The translations under genes were made by a program, and so were the position numbers. Below, one piece after another: positions 1 through 9,263 of a DNA stretch of 45,743 bases (position 1 is the stretch's first letter; every line of letters starts with the position of its first letter). The stretch comes from Caldithrix abyssi. GTDB lineage: Bacteria > Calditrichota > Calditrichia > Calditrichales > Calditrichaceae. The notes beneath the pieces are model-generated. The model made no database searches. It saw only the letters and a list, made by a program, of their open reading frames with translations, and was not told where the DNA came from. Location: contig DRQG01000131.1 of the NCBI GenBank assembly GCA_011369465.1, forward strand, positions 1 to 45,743, given 5' to 3'.

Positions 1-200
1 AAAACCCTTTCAGGTTTTCGTTATTATATAAATTCCTTTCTTTATCATAGGGCGTTGCCCTATGCTCTATTATGTTTCCCCTACCGGGGAATGTTATTAA
101 TTCATCGTACAGAAACTCTCTCTGAAAGAGAGATAGAATAAAGCACAGGGCAACGCCCTGTGTTAAAAACCAATCAGTTTTTGATTTCCCTGAAAGGGTA
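1..200. repeat. Mirror-arranged array of six small hairpins
   Basis: Six short perfect stems can be read: 1-6/13-18, 46-53/57-64 (8 bp, loop gtt), 76-81/86-91, 116-121/127-132, 144-151/155-162 (8 bp, loop aac) and 188-191/195-198. They are arranged symmetrically about position ~104: hairpin 2 is close to the reverse complement of hairpin 5, and hairpin 1 of hairpin 6. The block therefore looks like two three-hairpin units placed head to head. No gene lies inside. It may extend left of the window. A related pair of hairpins sits upstream of metH (4273-4318). The family is not identified; REP/TIR-like non-autonomous repeats are one possibility. Confidence 0.7.
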
Positions 201-686
201 ATAGAAGAGAACAGATTTCATCACAAACACCCACTCTATTCGACATAGGTCCTTTTAAATTATATCATGCCAATCAACATGCAAATTTACAGCCGGTTAT
301 TTATCCTCGGTAATTTTTTTTGAAACGTATGGAACCATACCGGGGTAAGTACGTTGAAAACGGTTAGTTACCTATTTGGAATACTCCAATTCTTTCTTGC
401 TTTGCATAGTAATTACAATAATTATAGATACAGTTCGTTTTGTTTTTGCCGGGTTTAACTTACTAAGTTATTCGTTTTTATTGAGGTATATGACGAAACA
501 AAAAAATATTGTTTAGGCGTTTTCGAGTTTTCCGTTTTCCCGGACAGTATGAAATTTTCCCGGGGTACTTTTACCGTACCGTTGTTTGGTTAAATCACAT
601 ATTTCTGTTACAGCGTGACCGGCTTGAATAACAGTGTTTCCTGCACAAGTAACGCATGTCTTACCAACATTAAAGGAGTATGCACA
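201..686. other. AT-rich non-coding leader region
   Basis: There is no convincing coding frame between the hairpin array and the start codon at 687. The stretch is AT-rich and probably holds the promoter of the following beta-barrel gene, but I see no clean -35/-10 pair. A good ribosome binding site (aaggag, about 672-677) lies just before 687. Confidence 0.5.
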
Positions 687-1289
687 ATGAGAAAGTATTC
701 ATTTACGGTTGTCCTTCTGTTGAGTTTTTTTGTAACAATCGTTCCGCTGTCAGCCCAGGAAGTAACCGAAAGTTCGGGGACGGATAACAGTGTTCAATTT
801 GGTATCGGCGTCGCTCTTAACAGTTTTTTAAAGAATTTTTCGTATGGCGATAATCTGCCAACCATTTATATCCCGATGAACATTAGCGACAAATTTAAAA
901 TTGAACCGGAACTGAGTTATTATAGCAGTTCAGGGAAAAACGAGAATGTTGAGCAGGAAAATACGTCAATGGCCATTGGTGTCGGTTTGTTCGGGACTAC
1001 AAATTATGAAAAAAGTTTATTCTATTACGGATTTCGTTTTTCCTATCTGAATTCAAAAACGAAATACTCCTTTCAAAATGAAACTGATCGGGAGAGAACA
1101 TCGAACCGATTTATGTTAGGGCCTGCCGTTGGCGGGGAGTATTTTTTTATAAAACATTTTAGTGTGGGCGGAGAAATTGGGTTTCAATTCACCGTCAAAA
1201 AAGATGAAGAAACCAATTTCGAGGATTATTTGCCCGGCAATAGTGTAAATGGTACAGATGTCAGAATCTTTTTAAGATTTTATTATTAA
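687..1289 (+). CDS. Predicted outer-membrane beta-barrel protein
   Basis: This is a 200-residue protein with a typical Sec signal peptide: basic start MRKYS, a hydrophobic core, and a likely signal peptidase I site after PLSA. The mature part is rich in alternating polar and hydrophobic strands with aromatic ends and closes with FLRFYY, a terminal aromatic as in outer-membrane barrels. Size and pattern fit the broad OMP_b-brl / porin-family group of small eight-strand barrels. I chose the ATG at 687 because aaggag lies about 10 bases upstream and the signal peptide begins there; the same frame is open back to 615 but without a signal. It is a single gene with no partner nearby. Ligand and function cannot be told from sequence. 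Confidence 0.75.
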   Translation: MRKYSFTVVLLLSFFVTIVPLSAQEVTESSGTDNSVQFGIGVALNSFLKNFSYGDNLPTIYIPMNISDKFKIEPELSYYSSSGKNENVEQENTSMAIGVGLFGTTNYEKSLFYYGFRFSYLNSKTKYSFQNETDRERTSNRFMLGPAVGGEYFFIKHFSVGGEIGFQFTVKKDEETNFEDYLPGNSVNGTDVRIFLRFYY

Positions 1290-1801
1290 CAGAATAACGG
1301 TTAGGGAGCGTTTCATTGGATTTGATGAAACGACTTTCGTCCCAAACGATATTTTATTGGGAAACGCGGTTGTTTCCAAAACCGGAGTGCGGGCGTTATC
1401 CTTCATCTTCCTTTAAATAAGAAATTTTTAAAAAGAAGGGGATGCCGATCTGTTGCGCGGGGAAAAATTTTTACGGATGTCGTTCCCTTATACAGGATGT
1501 ATCGCTACGGTACAGCATCCCGCTTGAGATGACGCTCTCACTCCATTACCGGCTTCATAAAAACGATGAATTAAAAAGTGTAAACTGGTTTGAACGATTA
1601 AGGACGTGATACCTTGAAAAAAGGTACTCAATAAATCCGCCTTTCCCTTATTTTTAACAGAAATTTTACACCCGCCCGTAAATCTATAGCCTTATATTGT
1701 GAATACCTCTTGCTCCATGTCCGGATAACATGTAATTTATTCTATCCGAAATTTGGAATGAATTGGATTCCGCTGCTTATTTTTAACGGATAGTCAGACC
1801 T
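1290..1801. other. Intergenic region, no gene seen
   Basis: This gap of about 510 bases has no convincing coding frame. A stem cgtttcat/atgaaacg occurs near 1309-1333, shortly after the beta-barrel gene, and a second possible hairpin (ggatg/catcc) near 1495-1520. Neither is followed by a T tract, so I do not call a terminator. Confidence 0.4.
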
Positions 1802-2314
1802 ATGCCTGAAAAAACAGAGAAAAAACTCCCCATCAATATCGATGAATTGGCTTTTGTCCTGCATCGCGGGCCGCGGTTGGAAATGGAATGTTTTCTCAAT
1901 CTGGATACCGGAGCCATCGTCAATGTCCCCACCAATCGCCAATTTTTGAAACAAGTACTGGATGTGGATGTGGATTTGATACGCGAAGATGCTTTGATGC
2001 AGATGCTGCTGCCCAAAGAAGGTCGTTTTCTGCATATCCCCGATCAGTTTTCCCTGCATTTGTTTGAACTGCAATCCGGGTTTGCCGAAGAAATAAAACG
2101 TTCTTATCCCAAAATTTATAACCGGTTGTGGCAGCTGATCCAGCACGAAGGAATCTATGATGATTTCAGACAAATTATTAAAGAGGTTCAAGGCTTGAAT
2201 GATCGCTTTATTAGATTCCGCGATGCATTGTATGAGAAATTTGCCCTGGAATGGCTGGAAGAGAATAAAATAGAGTATAGTCTAATCAATAATAGCGCGC
2301 ATAACAGCACCTAA
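1802..2314 (+). CDS. UPF0158-like protein
   Basis: This 170-residue soluble protein shows the look of the UPF0158 family: an early CFLNLDTGAIV stretch (a strand describing a 'conditional' residue), a middle LHIPDQFSLHLFELQ segment, and a C-terminal part with a short helix, FRDALYEKF and then EWLEENKIEY. No function is established for that family to my knowledge. The start ATG at 1802 has only a weak binding site (ggata). Its 3' end overlaps the convergent membrane-protein gene by 33 bases, so the last residues of the two genes are read from opposite strands of the same DNA. The family assignment is by recalled pattern and is moderate. Confidence 0.6.
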   Translation: MPEKTEKKLPINIDELAFVLHRGPRLEMECFLNLDTGAIVNVPTNRQFLKQVLDVDVDLIREDALMQMLLPKEGRFLHIPDQFSLHLFELQSGFAEEIKRSYPKIYNRLWQLIQHEGIYDDFRQIIKEVQGLNDRFIRFRDALYEKFALEWLEENKIEYSLINNSAHNST

Positions 2315-2932
2315 CCGTCTCTGTAGGTACAATAACGGGATTATTCGCGATACCTGCCGTTTGTACTCGGCGTATTCTTTTGGGAAAACGGTTTCCATCC
2401 TGCGCTCTTCCCATATCGACCCGATATGAAAATAAACAACCAACCAAATAAAGACAAGAAGATCGAACAAAGTCATATAGGGTCGAAACAGGAAAATAAG
2501 AAGGGTAAAAAAATATATCGGATGCCTTGAGATGGCGTACATACCGCTACGATTTAATTGGTATATCTCGTCGTCATATACGGGAGATTGGTTTGATAAA
2601 AACCGATCGAGCCCCGCCATGCCCGTGAATTCTTTCAGGCTAAAATCAGAAAAGGCCAGCAACAAGCCGATAAACGCCAGCCCTTGTATGATCCGAAAAA
2701 GCCAATACCATATACCCGATAAATTCCATATAATGTCGGCAGGCTTTGGCACGATTATCCATAATAAAATAAAAAGAAACGCTTGCATTATGGTATAAAT
2801 CAGTCTGTAGAGAGTGAAAAATTTCGGAAGATACTTGCGAAACAATTTTTTAATCCGGATAGATGCGAAAAAACTGTGTTGTAAAGAATACATAAAAAAA
2901 AGAAAAATTGTTCCTGATATTTGGCTTAGCAC
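2282..2932 (-). CDS. NnrU/isoprenylcysteine methyltransferase-like membrane protein
   Basis: This 216-residue integral membrane protein has about five or six hydrophobic segments. The C-terminal third carries the signature of the ICMT/PEMT/NnrU fold: SRHPIYF, then two adjacent hydrophobic segments, then EERRMETVFPKEYAEY and a terminal IIPLL. In characterised members this region binds S-adenosylmethionine, and some relatives methylate small thiols or lipids (methanethiol S-methyltransferase MddA). The substrate here is unknown. Translation probably begins at GTG 2932, with ggag eight bases upstream; an internal ATG sits at residue 14. It stands alone, convergent with and overlapping the UPF0158-like gene. 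Confidence 0.65.
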   Translation of the reverse strand: MLSQISGTIFLFFMYSLQHSFFASIRIKKLFRKYLPKFFTLYRLIYTIMQAFLFILLWIIVPKPADIIWNLSGIWYWLFRIIQGLAFIGLLLAFSDFSLKEFTGMAGLDRFLSNQSPVYDDEIYQLNRSGMYAISRHPIYFFTLLIFLFRPYMTLFDLLVFIWLVVYFHIGSIWEERRMETVFPKEYAEYKRQVSRIIPLLYLQRRLGAVMRAIID

Positions 2933-3063
2933 AGATGACGCTCCGGTAGAATAAACACAGTAATAAATAATACTTTAAACTTCTTTGTTATTCGCTTATA
3001 TTCCCAAAAGCTTTTTAAATAGAAGCGCATACGGAAGTGGTTATTTGGCAGAATGATAAGAAT

Positions 3064-4056
3064 ATGAAAAGAAATCTTAAAAAAATCGGTATTACGCTGG
3101 GGGACCCGGCAGGGATCGGCCCGGAGATTGTGCTTAAGGCCTTATCCGGTCATCCCGAAATTTACGAAAATACGCTTCCGGTCGTTTTTGGCAGTCGCGC
3201 TGTTTTGGATGCGGCGATGCGGAACCTGGGCCTGCAGTTGGAAATCAAAGAAACCACCCGTTTGGATGAATGGCCTGCCGGTCCGCAGCGGATTGCCCTA
3301 TTTCCTGCGACGGAACCGGATACCTTACCGAGGCCCGGTAAAATCGATCCGTTGGCCGGTCGATTGGCCTTTTCCTGGATAGAAGCGGCCGCTGCTGCCG
3401 CCAACTTAAAAAAGATCGATGCCGTGGTTACCGCTCCCATAAACAAAGGCGCTTTAAAACAGGCCGGCCTGCCTTTTCGCGATCATACGGAAATGTTTGG
3501 CCGACTCTCCAACAGCGCCGCGCCGATGACGCTGTTTGTTACCGGGGAGCTGCGTATCTTTTTTTATACCCGTCACATCGCTTTTAAAGATATTACCGCG
3601 CATCTGGATAAAAAAACGTTGGTGCAAACCATAAACCGATGTCTGAGCCATCTGCGCCGTTTGGGCTTCGGGCAGCCTCGATTGGCCGTGGCGGCGCTCA
3701 ATCCCCATGGCGGTGAAGGCGGCTTAATGGGCCGGGAAGAGATCGATATCATTGAACCAGCCATAGGCCAGGCAAAAGTGCAGGGGGCAGAGGTGAGCGG
3801 ACCCATACCGGCCGACTCTGTTTTTCATCTGGCCAAAGAAGGCGCTTACGACGCTGTGCTTTCATTGTACCATGATCAGGGGCATATTGCCGCCAAAACA
3901 CTGGATTTTCACCGCACGGTCAGTTTAACCATGGGTCTGCCCTTCTTGCGCACCTCGGTGGATCACGGCACGGCAATGGACATTGCCGGTAAAAATGTAG
4001 CGGATGAAACAAATATGGTGCAGGCCATTCTGGCCGCCGCCAAATACAGTTGGTAA
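3064..4056 (+). CDS. pdxA: 4-hydroxythreonine-4-phosphate dehydrogenase
   Basis: PdxA oxidises 4-phosphohydroxy-L-threonine with NAD(P)+ in the DXP-dependent route to pyridoxal 5'-phosphate and is a metal-dependent dimer. The 330-residue protein opens with the family hallmark GITLGDPAGIGPEI. It carries DHTEMFG around residue 140, the predicted metal-binding histidines H171 (TRHIAFKDI), H215 (NPHGGEGG) and H270 (LYHDQGH), and the C-terminal TSVDHGTAMDIAGK segment. Length is normal. The reading frame is open from a GTG at 3037, but PdxA proteins start just before GITLGDP, so I use ATG 3064. No other pyridoxine gene is adjacent. Confidence 0.95.
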   Translation: MKRNLKKIGITLGDPAGIGPEIVLKALSGHPEIYENTLPVVFGSRAVLDAAMRNLGLQLEIKETTRLDEWPAGPQRIALFPATEPDTLPRPGKIDPLAGRLAFSWIEAAAAAANLKKIDAVVTAPINKGALKQAGLPFRDHTEMFGRLSNSAAPMTLFVTGELRIFFYTRHIAFKDITAHLDKKTLVQTINRCLSHLRRLGFGQPRLAVAALNPHGGEGGLMGREEIDIIEPAIGQAKVQGAEVSGPIPADSVFHLAKEGAYDAVLSLYHDQGHIAAKTLDFHRTVSLTMGLPFLRTSVDHGTAMDIAGKNVADETNMVQAILAAAKYSW

Positions 4057-4390
4057 AACAATCGTACCACGATTTTTAAATCGCGATAGCGCATAAAAGA
4101 TATTTCATTAATTTAATATAGATCTTTAAAAATGATTTATACGCACTAAAGCGGTTTAACATATTTTACGGGTCTTCCGGCAGATCTATGGGTGAAATTT
4201 AGAGATCAAACTGTTAATATTGTAAGACAAAACAAGCTTTAATCCGCCGGTACTTACGAGTCATTGTTTTATTTCCCCGAAGGGGAATATGCCCATAGCC
4301 CACCGATTCATCGGTGGGAAAAAGAAAGAGAGCCCAAAATAGAACTGGATTCGTTAAAAGTTTAAAGAATGATCCTGAGGATATTTGGCA
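4057..4390. other. pdxA-metH intergenic region
   Basis: About 330 bases without a gene. The first half is AT-rich; the second half carries the paired hairpins at 4273-4318. I looked for a cobalamin or SAM riboswitch ahead of metH and found no B12 box or other conserved core. A metH binding site (gagg, 4377-4380) ends the region. Confidence 0.5.
4273..4318. repeat. Paired hairpins upstream of metH
   Basis: Two perfect stems lie close together: ttcccc/ggggaa at 4273-4278/4282-4287 with loop gaa, and cccaccga/tcggtggg at 4299-4306/4311-4318 with loop ttca. The first has the same stem as the third hairpin of the array at the start of the window. There is no T tract on either strand, so a plain terminator is unlikely. 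If transcribed with metH, the structures would sit about 75 bases ahead of its start codon. Confidence 0.65.
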
Positions 4391-7300
4391 ATGAAACAAA
4401 AATTTTATCCCAACCATCCCATCCATAAACATTTACGGCAGCGCATCCTCATCATGGACGGGGCGATGGGGACCATGATCCAGCGTTACAATTTGGATGA
4501 AGCGGCTTACAGAGGCGAGCGTTTCAAAAACCATCCCGGTGAGTTAAAAGGCAATAATGATCTGCTCTCGCTCACTCAGCCGCAGATTATAGAAGAAATC
4601 CATCGGGCCTATCTGGAAGCGGGCGCGGATATAATAGAAACCAATACATTTAACGCCAACGGTATTTCTCTGCGCGATTACGGTATGAGCGATCTGGCCT
4701 ATGAACTGAATTTGGCCTCCGCCCGGTTGGCCCGACAGGCCGCGGACGATTTCACGAAGGGCAATCCCGCCAAACCCCGTTTTGTGGCCGGCGCGCTGGG
4801 GCCTACCAACCGCACGCTGTCTCTTTCTTCCAAAGTGAACGATCCCGGCCATCGTGATGTGACCTTTGACGAGGTGGCGGAAGCCTATTATCAGCAGGCG
4901 CGGGGGTTGGTGGAAGGCGGCGTGGATCTGCTGCTGGTGGAAACCATTTTCGATACGCTCAACGCCAAAGCGGCTCTGTTTGCCATCGAAAATTATTTTG
5001 ACGCCTGCGGCAAACGCCTTCCCATAATGCTTTCGGTGACCATCATCGATCAAAGCGGGCGCACTTTGTCCGGGCAAACGCTGGACGCTTTCCGCATTTC
5101 GATGAAATCGTACGATTTGCTCAGTATCGGTTTAAACTGCTCCCTGGGCCCGGAACAGATGCGGCCGTTTTTGCAGGAATTACATGAGACCACGCCGCTG
5201 TATGTAAGTTTATATCCCAACGCCGGGCTGCCCAACGCCTTTGGAGAATACGAGGAATCGCCGCAGCAGATGGGGAAAGTTCTGCGCGATTTCGCCCAAA
5301 AAGGCTGGCTGAATCTGGCGGGCGGCTGCTGCGGTACCACTCCGGAACATATCCGTTTTTTTGCCGAGGCTATGCAAAATGTGCCGCCGCGAGTTTTACC
5401 GAATATTGAACCCCGTTCCGAGTACAGCGGTCTGGAAGGACTGACTGTCCGACCCGATTCCAATTTTATCAATATCGGCGAGCGCTGCAACGTAACCGGT
5501 TCGCGCCGCTTTGCCCGGCTGATCAAGGAAGAAAAATATGATGAAGCCCTGAGCGTGGCTCGCGCGCAGGTGGAAAACGGCGCTCAGATACTGGATATCA
5601 ACATGGATGAGGGATTGATTGACGCGCCCAAAGTGATGACCCGCTTTCTCAATTTGATGATGGCCGAACCGGATATTGCCCGGTTGCCGGTTATGATCGA
5701 TTCTTCCCATTGGGAAACGATTGAGGCCGGCTTAAAATGTTTGCAGGGGAGAAGCATTGTCAACTCGCTGAGCCTTAAAGAAGGGGAAGCACGATTTAAA
5801 GAGCAGGCCCGTACCGCTTTGCAATACGGCGCCGCCGTCTTGGTGATGGCTTTTGACGAGCAGGGACAGGCCGATACCGTGGAACGACGGGTGAGTGTTT
5901 GTCGGCGGGCCTATCAGATCTTAACCGAAGAAGTGGGCTTCCCTCCGGAAGATATTATTTTTGATCCCAATATTTTTGCTGTGGCCACCGGCATGGACGA
6001 GCACAAAAATTATGCGCTGGATTACATCGAAGCGACCCGGCGCATCAAAGCCGCTCTGCCTCTGGTAAAGATAAGCGGCGGGGTGAGTAATCTGTCGTTC
6101 TCTTTCCGGGGCAATGAAACGATCCGCCAGGCAATGCACTCGGCCTTTTTATACCACGCCATCCAGGCCGGTATGGATATGGGCATCGTTAATCCGGGGC
6201 AGATTATCGTTTATGAACAAATCGAACCCGAACTGCTGAACAGAGTGGAAGATGTGTTGTTCAACCGCCGGGATGACGCCACGGAACGCTTAACGGAAAT
6301 GGCGCATTCGGTTAAAAAGCAGCCCGGCGAGGAAAAGCGCAAAGAAGAATGGCGCAGCCTGTCTGTGGAAGAGCGACTGGCCTATGCTCTGGTTAACGGC
6401 ATAGCCGATCATATCGAAGCCGACACAGCCGAAGCGCTGAACAAACTGGAAGATCCGCTGCTGGTTATCGAGGGCCCGCTCATGGCCGGTATGGATCGGG
6501 TGGGGGAACTGTTTGCTTCGGGTAAAATGTTTTTGCCGCAGGTGGTCAAAAGCGCGCGGGTGATGAAAAAAGCCGTGGCCTATCTGACGCCCTATCTGGA
6601 AGAGCGCCGCGCGGCCAACGCTTCGCAAAAAGGAAAAATATTGCTGGCCACCGTAAAGGGCGACGTGCACGATATCGGCAAAAACATCGTAGGCGTGGTG
6701 CTGGGCTGCAATAATTACGATATCATCGATCTCGGCGTAATGGTTCCCGCGGAAAAAATCGTGGAAACCGCGCTGAAGGAACGGGTGGATGTGGTTGGCT
6801 TGAGTGGGTTGATAACGCCCTCGCTGCAGGAAATGGTGCATGTGGCCGAAGCAATGAAGGAAAGAAAGATAACCGTCCCGCTGCTGGTGGGCGGCGCAAC
6901 CACTTCGCGCAAACACACCGCCGTTAAAATAGAGCCCGTGTATGACGGCGACGCAGTGGTGCATGTACACGACGCTTCGCGTGCCGTAACCGTAGTTTCC
7001 AGCCTGCTCAGTACGGAACAGCGCTCCAAATACATCCGGCAGATTAAAGATGAGTACGATAAAATCCGTCGGCGTTTTGCAGAACAGAAGAAAGGAAGCG
7101 CCTTAATTTCCATAGAACAGGCCCGAAGCAACCGCCTGCGTACAGATTGGCAAAAGGCAGATGTTGTCCGGCCTAAAAAATTGGGTGTACACACCTTTTC
7201 CAACTATCCGTTGCAGGAAATCAGCGAAAAAATCGACTGGACGCCTTTTTTTAAGGTTTGGCAGATCAAAGGTCGTTTTCCCGGTTTACTGGAAGACCCG

Positions 7301-8179
7301 AAATCGGGTAAAGAAGCGCTGCGTTTGTACGAAGAGGCGCGGGAGATGCTGCAACACATTATAAAACAGCAGTGGCTGGAAGCCCGGGCCGTGGTCGGTC
7401 TGTACCCGGCCAACAGCGTGGGAGACGATATCGAAATTTACGAAGATGAAAGTCGGGAAAAAGTTGTGGCGGTAATTCATACCCTGCGCCAGCAGCTACC
7501 CAAGCGGGGGATGGTTAAAGGGGAAAGGATACCGAAACAAGTTCAGCACAACGCAGATCACCGTCATTCCGAACTTGTTTCGGAATCCTCACAAAAGAAT
7601 GCCAACTATGCCAACCTGGCCCTGGCGGACTTTATCGCTCCCCGCCAAAGCGGAATATCCGATTACATGGGATTTTTTGTGGTTACGGCTGGGATTGGGC
7701 TGGAAACGCTCCTGCAAAGATTTCGGGAAGACCATGATGAATATAAAAGCATTATGGCCAAAGCACTGGCCGACCGTCTGGCCGAAGCCTTTGCCGAACT
7801 GATGCACGAAAAAATACGCCGTGATATTTGGGGCTATGCACCAAATGAGCATTTAAGTAATGAGGATTTAATCCGAGAAAAATATCGTGGTATTCGTCCC
7901 GCACCCGGTTACCCGGCCTGCCCGGATCACAGTGAAAAGCAAACACTGTTTAACCTGTTGAACGCACCGGAAAACAGCGGCGTATCCCTTACGGAATCTT
8001 TCGCCATGATACCGGCTGCTTCGGTAAGCGGTTTTTATTTTGCCCATCCGATGGCACGCTATTTTGGGGTGGGTAAAATCGGAAGAGATCAGGCGCGAGA
8101 TTATGCCCGTCGTAAGGGCGTATCACTAAAACAGGTGGAAACGTGGCTGGCCAACAATCTTGCATACGAACCGGAATGA
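4391..8179 (+). CDS. metH: Cobalamin-dependent methionine synthase
   Basis: MetH transfers a methyl group from 5-methyltetrahydrofolate to homocysteine through enzyme-bound cobalamin. All modules are present in order. The homocysteine domain (about 1-325) has zinc ligands C250, C313 and C314. Next come the pterin-binding domain (about 350-620), the cap, and the cobalamin domain with DVHDIGKN and lower-ligand H760. The reactivation domain (about 930-1262) carries [12 protein letters not shown], which binds SAM. The protein has 1262 residues, about 35 more than the E. coli enzyme. The excess is one insertion at residues ~1044-1071 in the reactivation domain, encoded by a palindromic repeat (separate entry). 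ATG 4391 has gagg 10 bases upstream. No adjacent metF or B12 riboswitch is seen. Confidence 0.97.
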   Translation: MKQKFYPNHPIHKHLRQRILIMDGAMGTMIQRYNLDEAAYRGERFKNHPGELKGNNDLLSLTQPQIIEEIHRAYLEAGADIIETNTFNANGISLRDYGMSDLAYELNLASARLARQAADDFTKGNPAKPRFVAGALGPTNRTLSLSSKVNDPGHRDVTFDEVAEAYYQQARGLVEGGVDLLLVETIFDTLNAKAALFAIENYFDACGKRLPIMLSVTIIDQSGRTLSGQTLDAFRISMKSYDLLSIGLNCSLGPEQMRPFLQELHETTPLYVSLYPNAGLPNAFGEYEESPQQMGKVLRDFAQKGWLNLAGGCCGTTPEHIRFFAEAMQNVPPRVLPNIEPRSEYSGLEGLTVRPDSNFINIGERCNVTGSRRFARLIKEEKYDEALSVARAQVENGAQILDINMDEGLIDAPKVMTRFLNLMMAEPDIARLPVMIDSSHWETIEAGLKCLQGRSIVNSLSLKEGEARFKEQARTALQYGAAVLVMAFDEQGQADTVERRVSVCRRAYQILTEEVGFPPEDIIFDPNIFAVATGMDEHKNYALDYIEATRRIKAALPLVKISGGVSNLSFSFRGNETIRQAMHSAFLYHAIQAGMDMGIVNPGQIIVYEQIEPELLNRVEDVLFNRRDDATERLTEMAHSVKKQPGEEKRKEEWRSLSVEERLAYALVNGIADHIEADTAEALNKLEDPLLVIEGPLMAGMDRVGELFASGKMFLPQVVKSARVMKKAVAYLTPYLEERRAANASQKGKILLATVKGDVHDIGKNIVGVVLGCNNYDIIDLGVMVPAEKIVETALKERVDVVGLSGLITPSLQEMVHVAEAMKERKITVPLLVGGATTSRKHTAVKIEPVYDGDAVVHVHDASRAVTVVSSLLSTEQRSKYIRQIKDEYDKIRRRFAEQKKGSALISIEQARSNRLRTDWQKADVVRPKKLGVHTFSNYPLQEISEKIDWTPFFKVWQIKGRFPGLLEDPKSGKEALRLYEEAREMLQHIIKQQWLEARAVVGLYPANSVGDDIEIYEDESREKVVAVIHTLRQQLPKRGMVKGERIPKQVQHNADHRHSELVSESSQKNANYANLALADFIAPRQSGISDYMGFFVVTAGIGLETLLQRFREDHDEYKSIMAKALADRLAEAFAELMHEKIRRDIWGYAPNEHLSNEDLIREKYRGIRPAPGYPACPDHSEKQTLFNLLNAPENSGVSLTESFAMIPAASVSGFYFAHPMARYFGVGKIGRDQARDYARRKGVSLKQVETWLANNLAYEPE
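7524..7590 (+). repeat. Palindromic repeat inserted in frame in metH
   Basis: Two arms, 7532-7544 and 7571-7583, are perfect 13-base inverted copies (ccgaaacaagttc / gaacttgtttcgg). They extend outwards to about 19 bases with one mismatch and enclose 26 bases. The translated segment reads KQVQH ... SELVSESS. Aligned by eye to E. coli MetH, which passes from LRQQ to NY.LADF in a few residues, the segment is extra by about 32 residues. The arm text, gtcattccgaacttgtttcgg, is a palindrome type I have seen dispersed in unrelated bacterial genomes, comparable in behaviour to Rickettsia palindromic elements. Confidence 0.8.
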
Positions 8180-8260
8180 TTATAAAACTATTCCGGATGA
8201 GAATTTAGTAAAGAGTAAATACAACCATCTTTCGGCAACAGATAAAAAGGAAAGGCGATT

Positions 8261-8959
8261 ATGAGCGAACAGTTGACCTTCGATTATGAATTTACCTTCC
8301 AATCAGGGCGTAAAAGTCGATTCTTGATTTCTCTCGATAGGACATCGTTAAAATATATCCCTCCGGAAGAACCGGTTACAGCGGAATGGGCGCGGCTGGA
8401 AAATCATCGATGTGCCAATTGTACGCTCAGTACGGCTGATCACCCCTGGTGTCCGATCGCATTGAATCTGGTCGATATTCTACCCGAATTTATGGATGTG
8501 TTTTCGTATGAAAAAGTGGATGTAACGGTTAAAATTGACCAGAGAACATACAGTACCAATACCAGTATCCAGCAGGCCTTGAGTTCCATGCTTGGTATTT
8601 ATATGGTAAGCAGCGGTTGTCCGATTATGAGTAAACTGCGGCCGATGGTACGTTTCCATCTGCCTTTTGCCTCCGTGGAAGAAACAATTTATCGTTCGGT
8701 AAGCACCTATTTACTCGGACAATATTTCAGGCACATCCGGGGTGAACAAGGTGATTGGGACCTGAAAGGTTTGATTCAAATTTACGAGAATATACAACAG
8801 GTTAATCTGGATATGGCCGAGCGGTTGCGCTCCATCCCGGCGAAAGACGCTAACGTGAACGCCCTCATAGTTCTTGATGTATTTGCCAAAGAGTTGCCGC
8901 ATAATATCCAGGACAGTTTAAAACGGCTGGAATATCTGTTTGCCGAACAAACGGAATAG
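8261..8959 (+). CDS. Conserved cysteine-containing protein of unknown function
   Basis: This 232-residue soluble protein has no signal peptide or membrane segment. It shows a cysteine cluster C51-x2-C54-x9-C64 (CANC ... WCPIAL) and a further C120 in SSGCPIMSKLRPM, followed by RFHLPFAS and SVSTYLLGQYF. Four cysteines in this spacing could hold a metal or an iron-sulphur cluster, but that is inference. The pattern matches a family of unknown function that I recall as DUF6901, without certainty. Start ATG 8261 is preceded by an aaagg-type site. It lies 81 bases behind metH in the same direction and may be co-transcribed with it. A composite repeat begins right after its stop codon. Confidence 0.6.
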   Translation: MSEQLTFDYEFTFQSGRKSRFLISLDRTSLKYIPPEEPVTAEWARLENHRCANCTLSTADHPWCPIALNLVDILPEFMDVFSYEKVDVTVKIDQRTYSTNTSIQQALSSMLGIYMVSSGCPIMSKLRPMVRFHLPFASVEETIYRSVSTYLLGQYFRHIRGEQGDWDLKGLIQIYENIQQVNLDMAERLRSIPAKDANVNALIVLDVFAKELPHNIQDSLKRLEYLFAEQTE

Positions 8960-9255
8960 AACAGGGACTAAGGCACAAAGTACCGCAAGATTTATCTTGC
9001 GATAAGTACATAGTACATAGTAATTAGTACAGAGAGGATAACGGAAATTGGGAACTTGGAACTGGGAACTGGATGCCGGAAAGAGGGAATTGACTGATAA
9101 CCGAAAACTAATTGCCAATCTTTTGACTTCGCTCAGGACAGGCACCTTCGACCCCGACAAGTCGGGATCAAAGCCGATAATTCTTTTCACCAAACTCAGG
9201 ACAGGCAGCCAAAAGCTGATAGCCGACAGCTGACAGCCAATAGCCAACAGCCCCC
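8960..9255 (-). repeat. Composite modular repeat, copy 1
   Basis: Read on the minus strand, the modules are ggct-type words, a cagttatcag-type segment, cagttcccagttcc-type words, a run of gtact/tactatgtac words, the palindrome at 8984-9001 (cgcaagat-tt-atcttgcg on the plus strand), and gtactttgtgcctt. The palindrome end lies about 25 bases past the stop of the upstream plus-strand gene. A different palindrome family is nested within: cccgac/gtcggg at 9153-9166 and cttcgctcagg near 9128. The last part ends in nine consecutive C at 9251-9259. About 60 bases around the palindrome are nearly identical to copy 2. Confidence 0.75.
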
Positions 9256-9263
9256 CCCCGCCT

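Noticed and set aside
1309-1333. Terminator after the beta-barrel gene
   Set aside because: The stem cgtttcat/atgaaacg is AT-rich and no run of T follows.
4057-4390. Cobalamin or SAM riboswitch ahead of metH
   Set aside because: No B12 box or other conserved riboswitch core could be found; only two simple hairpins are present.
6290-6970. Minus-strand frames across metH
   Set aside because: They are rich in His/Gln from the complement of metH codons and match no family; metH is intact on the plus strand.
7524-7590. Frameshift or pseudogene in metH
   Set aside because: The inserted palindrome keeps the frame and the SAM-binding segment continues intact to a normal C terminus.
8960-9255. Open frames through the composite repeats (also in the gaps at 12.5, 18.2 and 29.4 kb)
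   Set aside because: They consist of repeat words, lack binding sites, and differ in frame from copy to copy.
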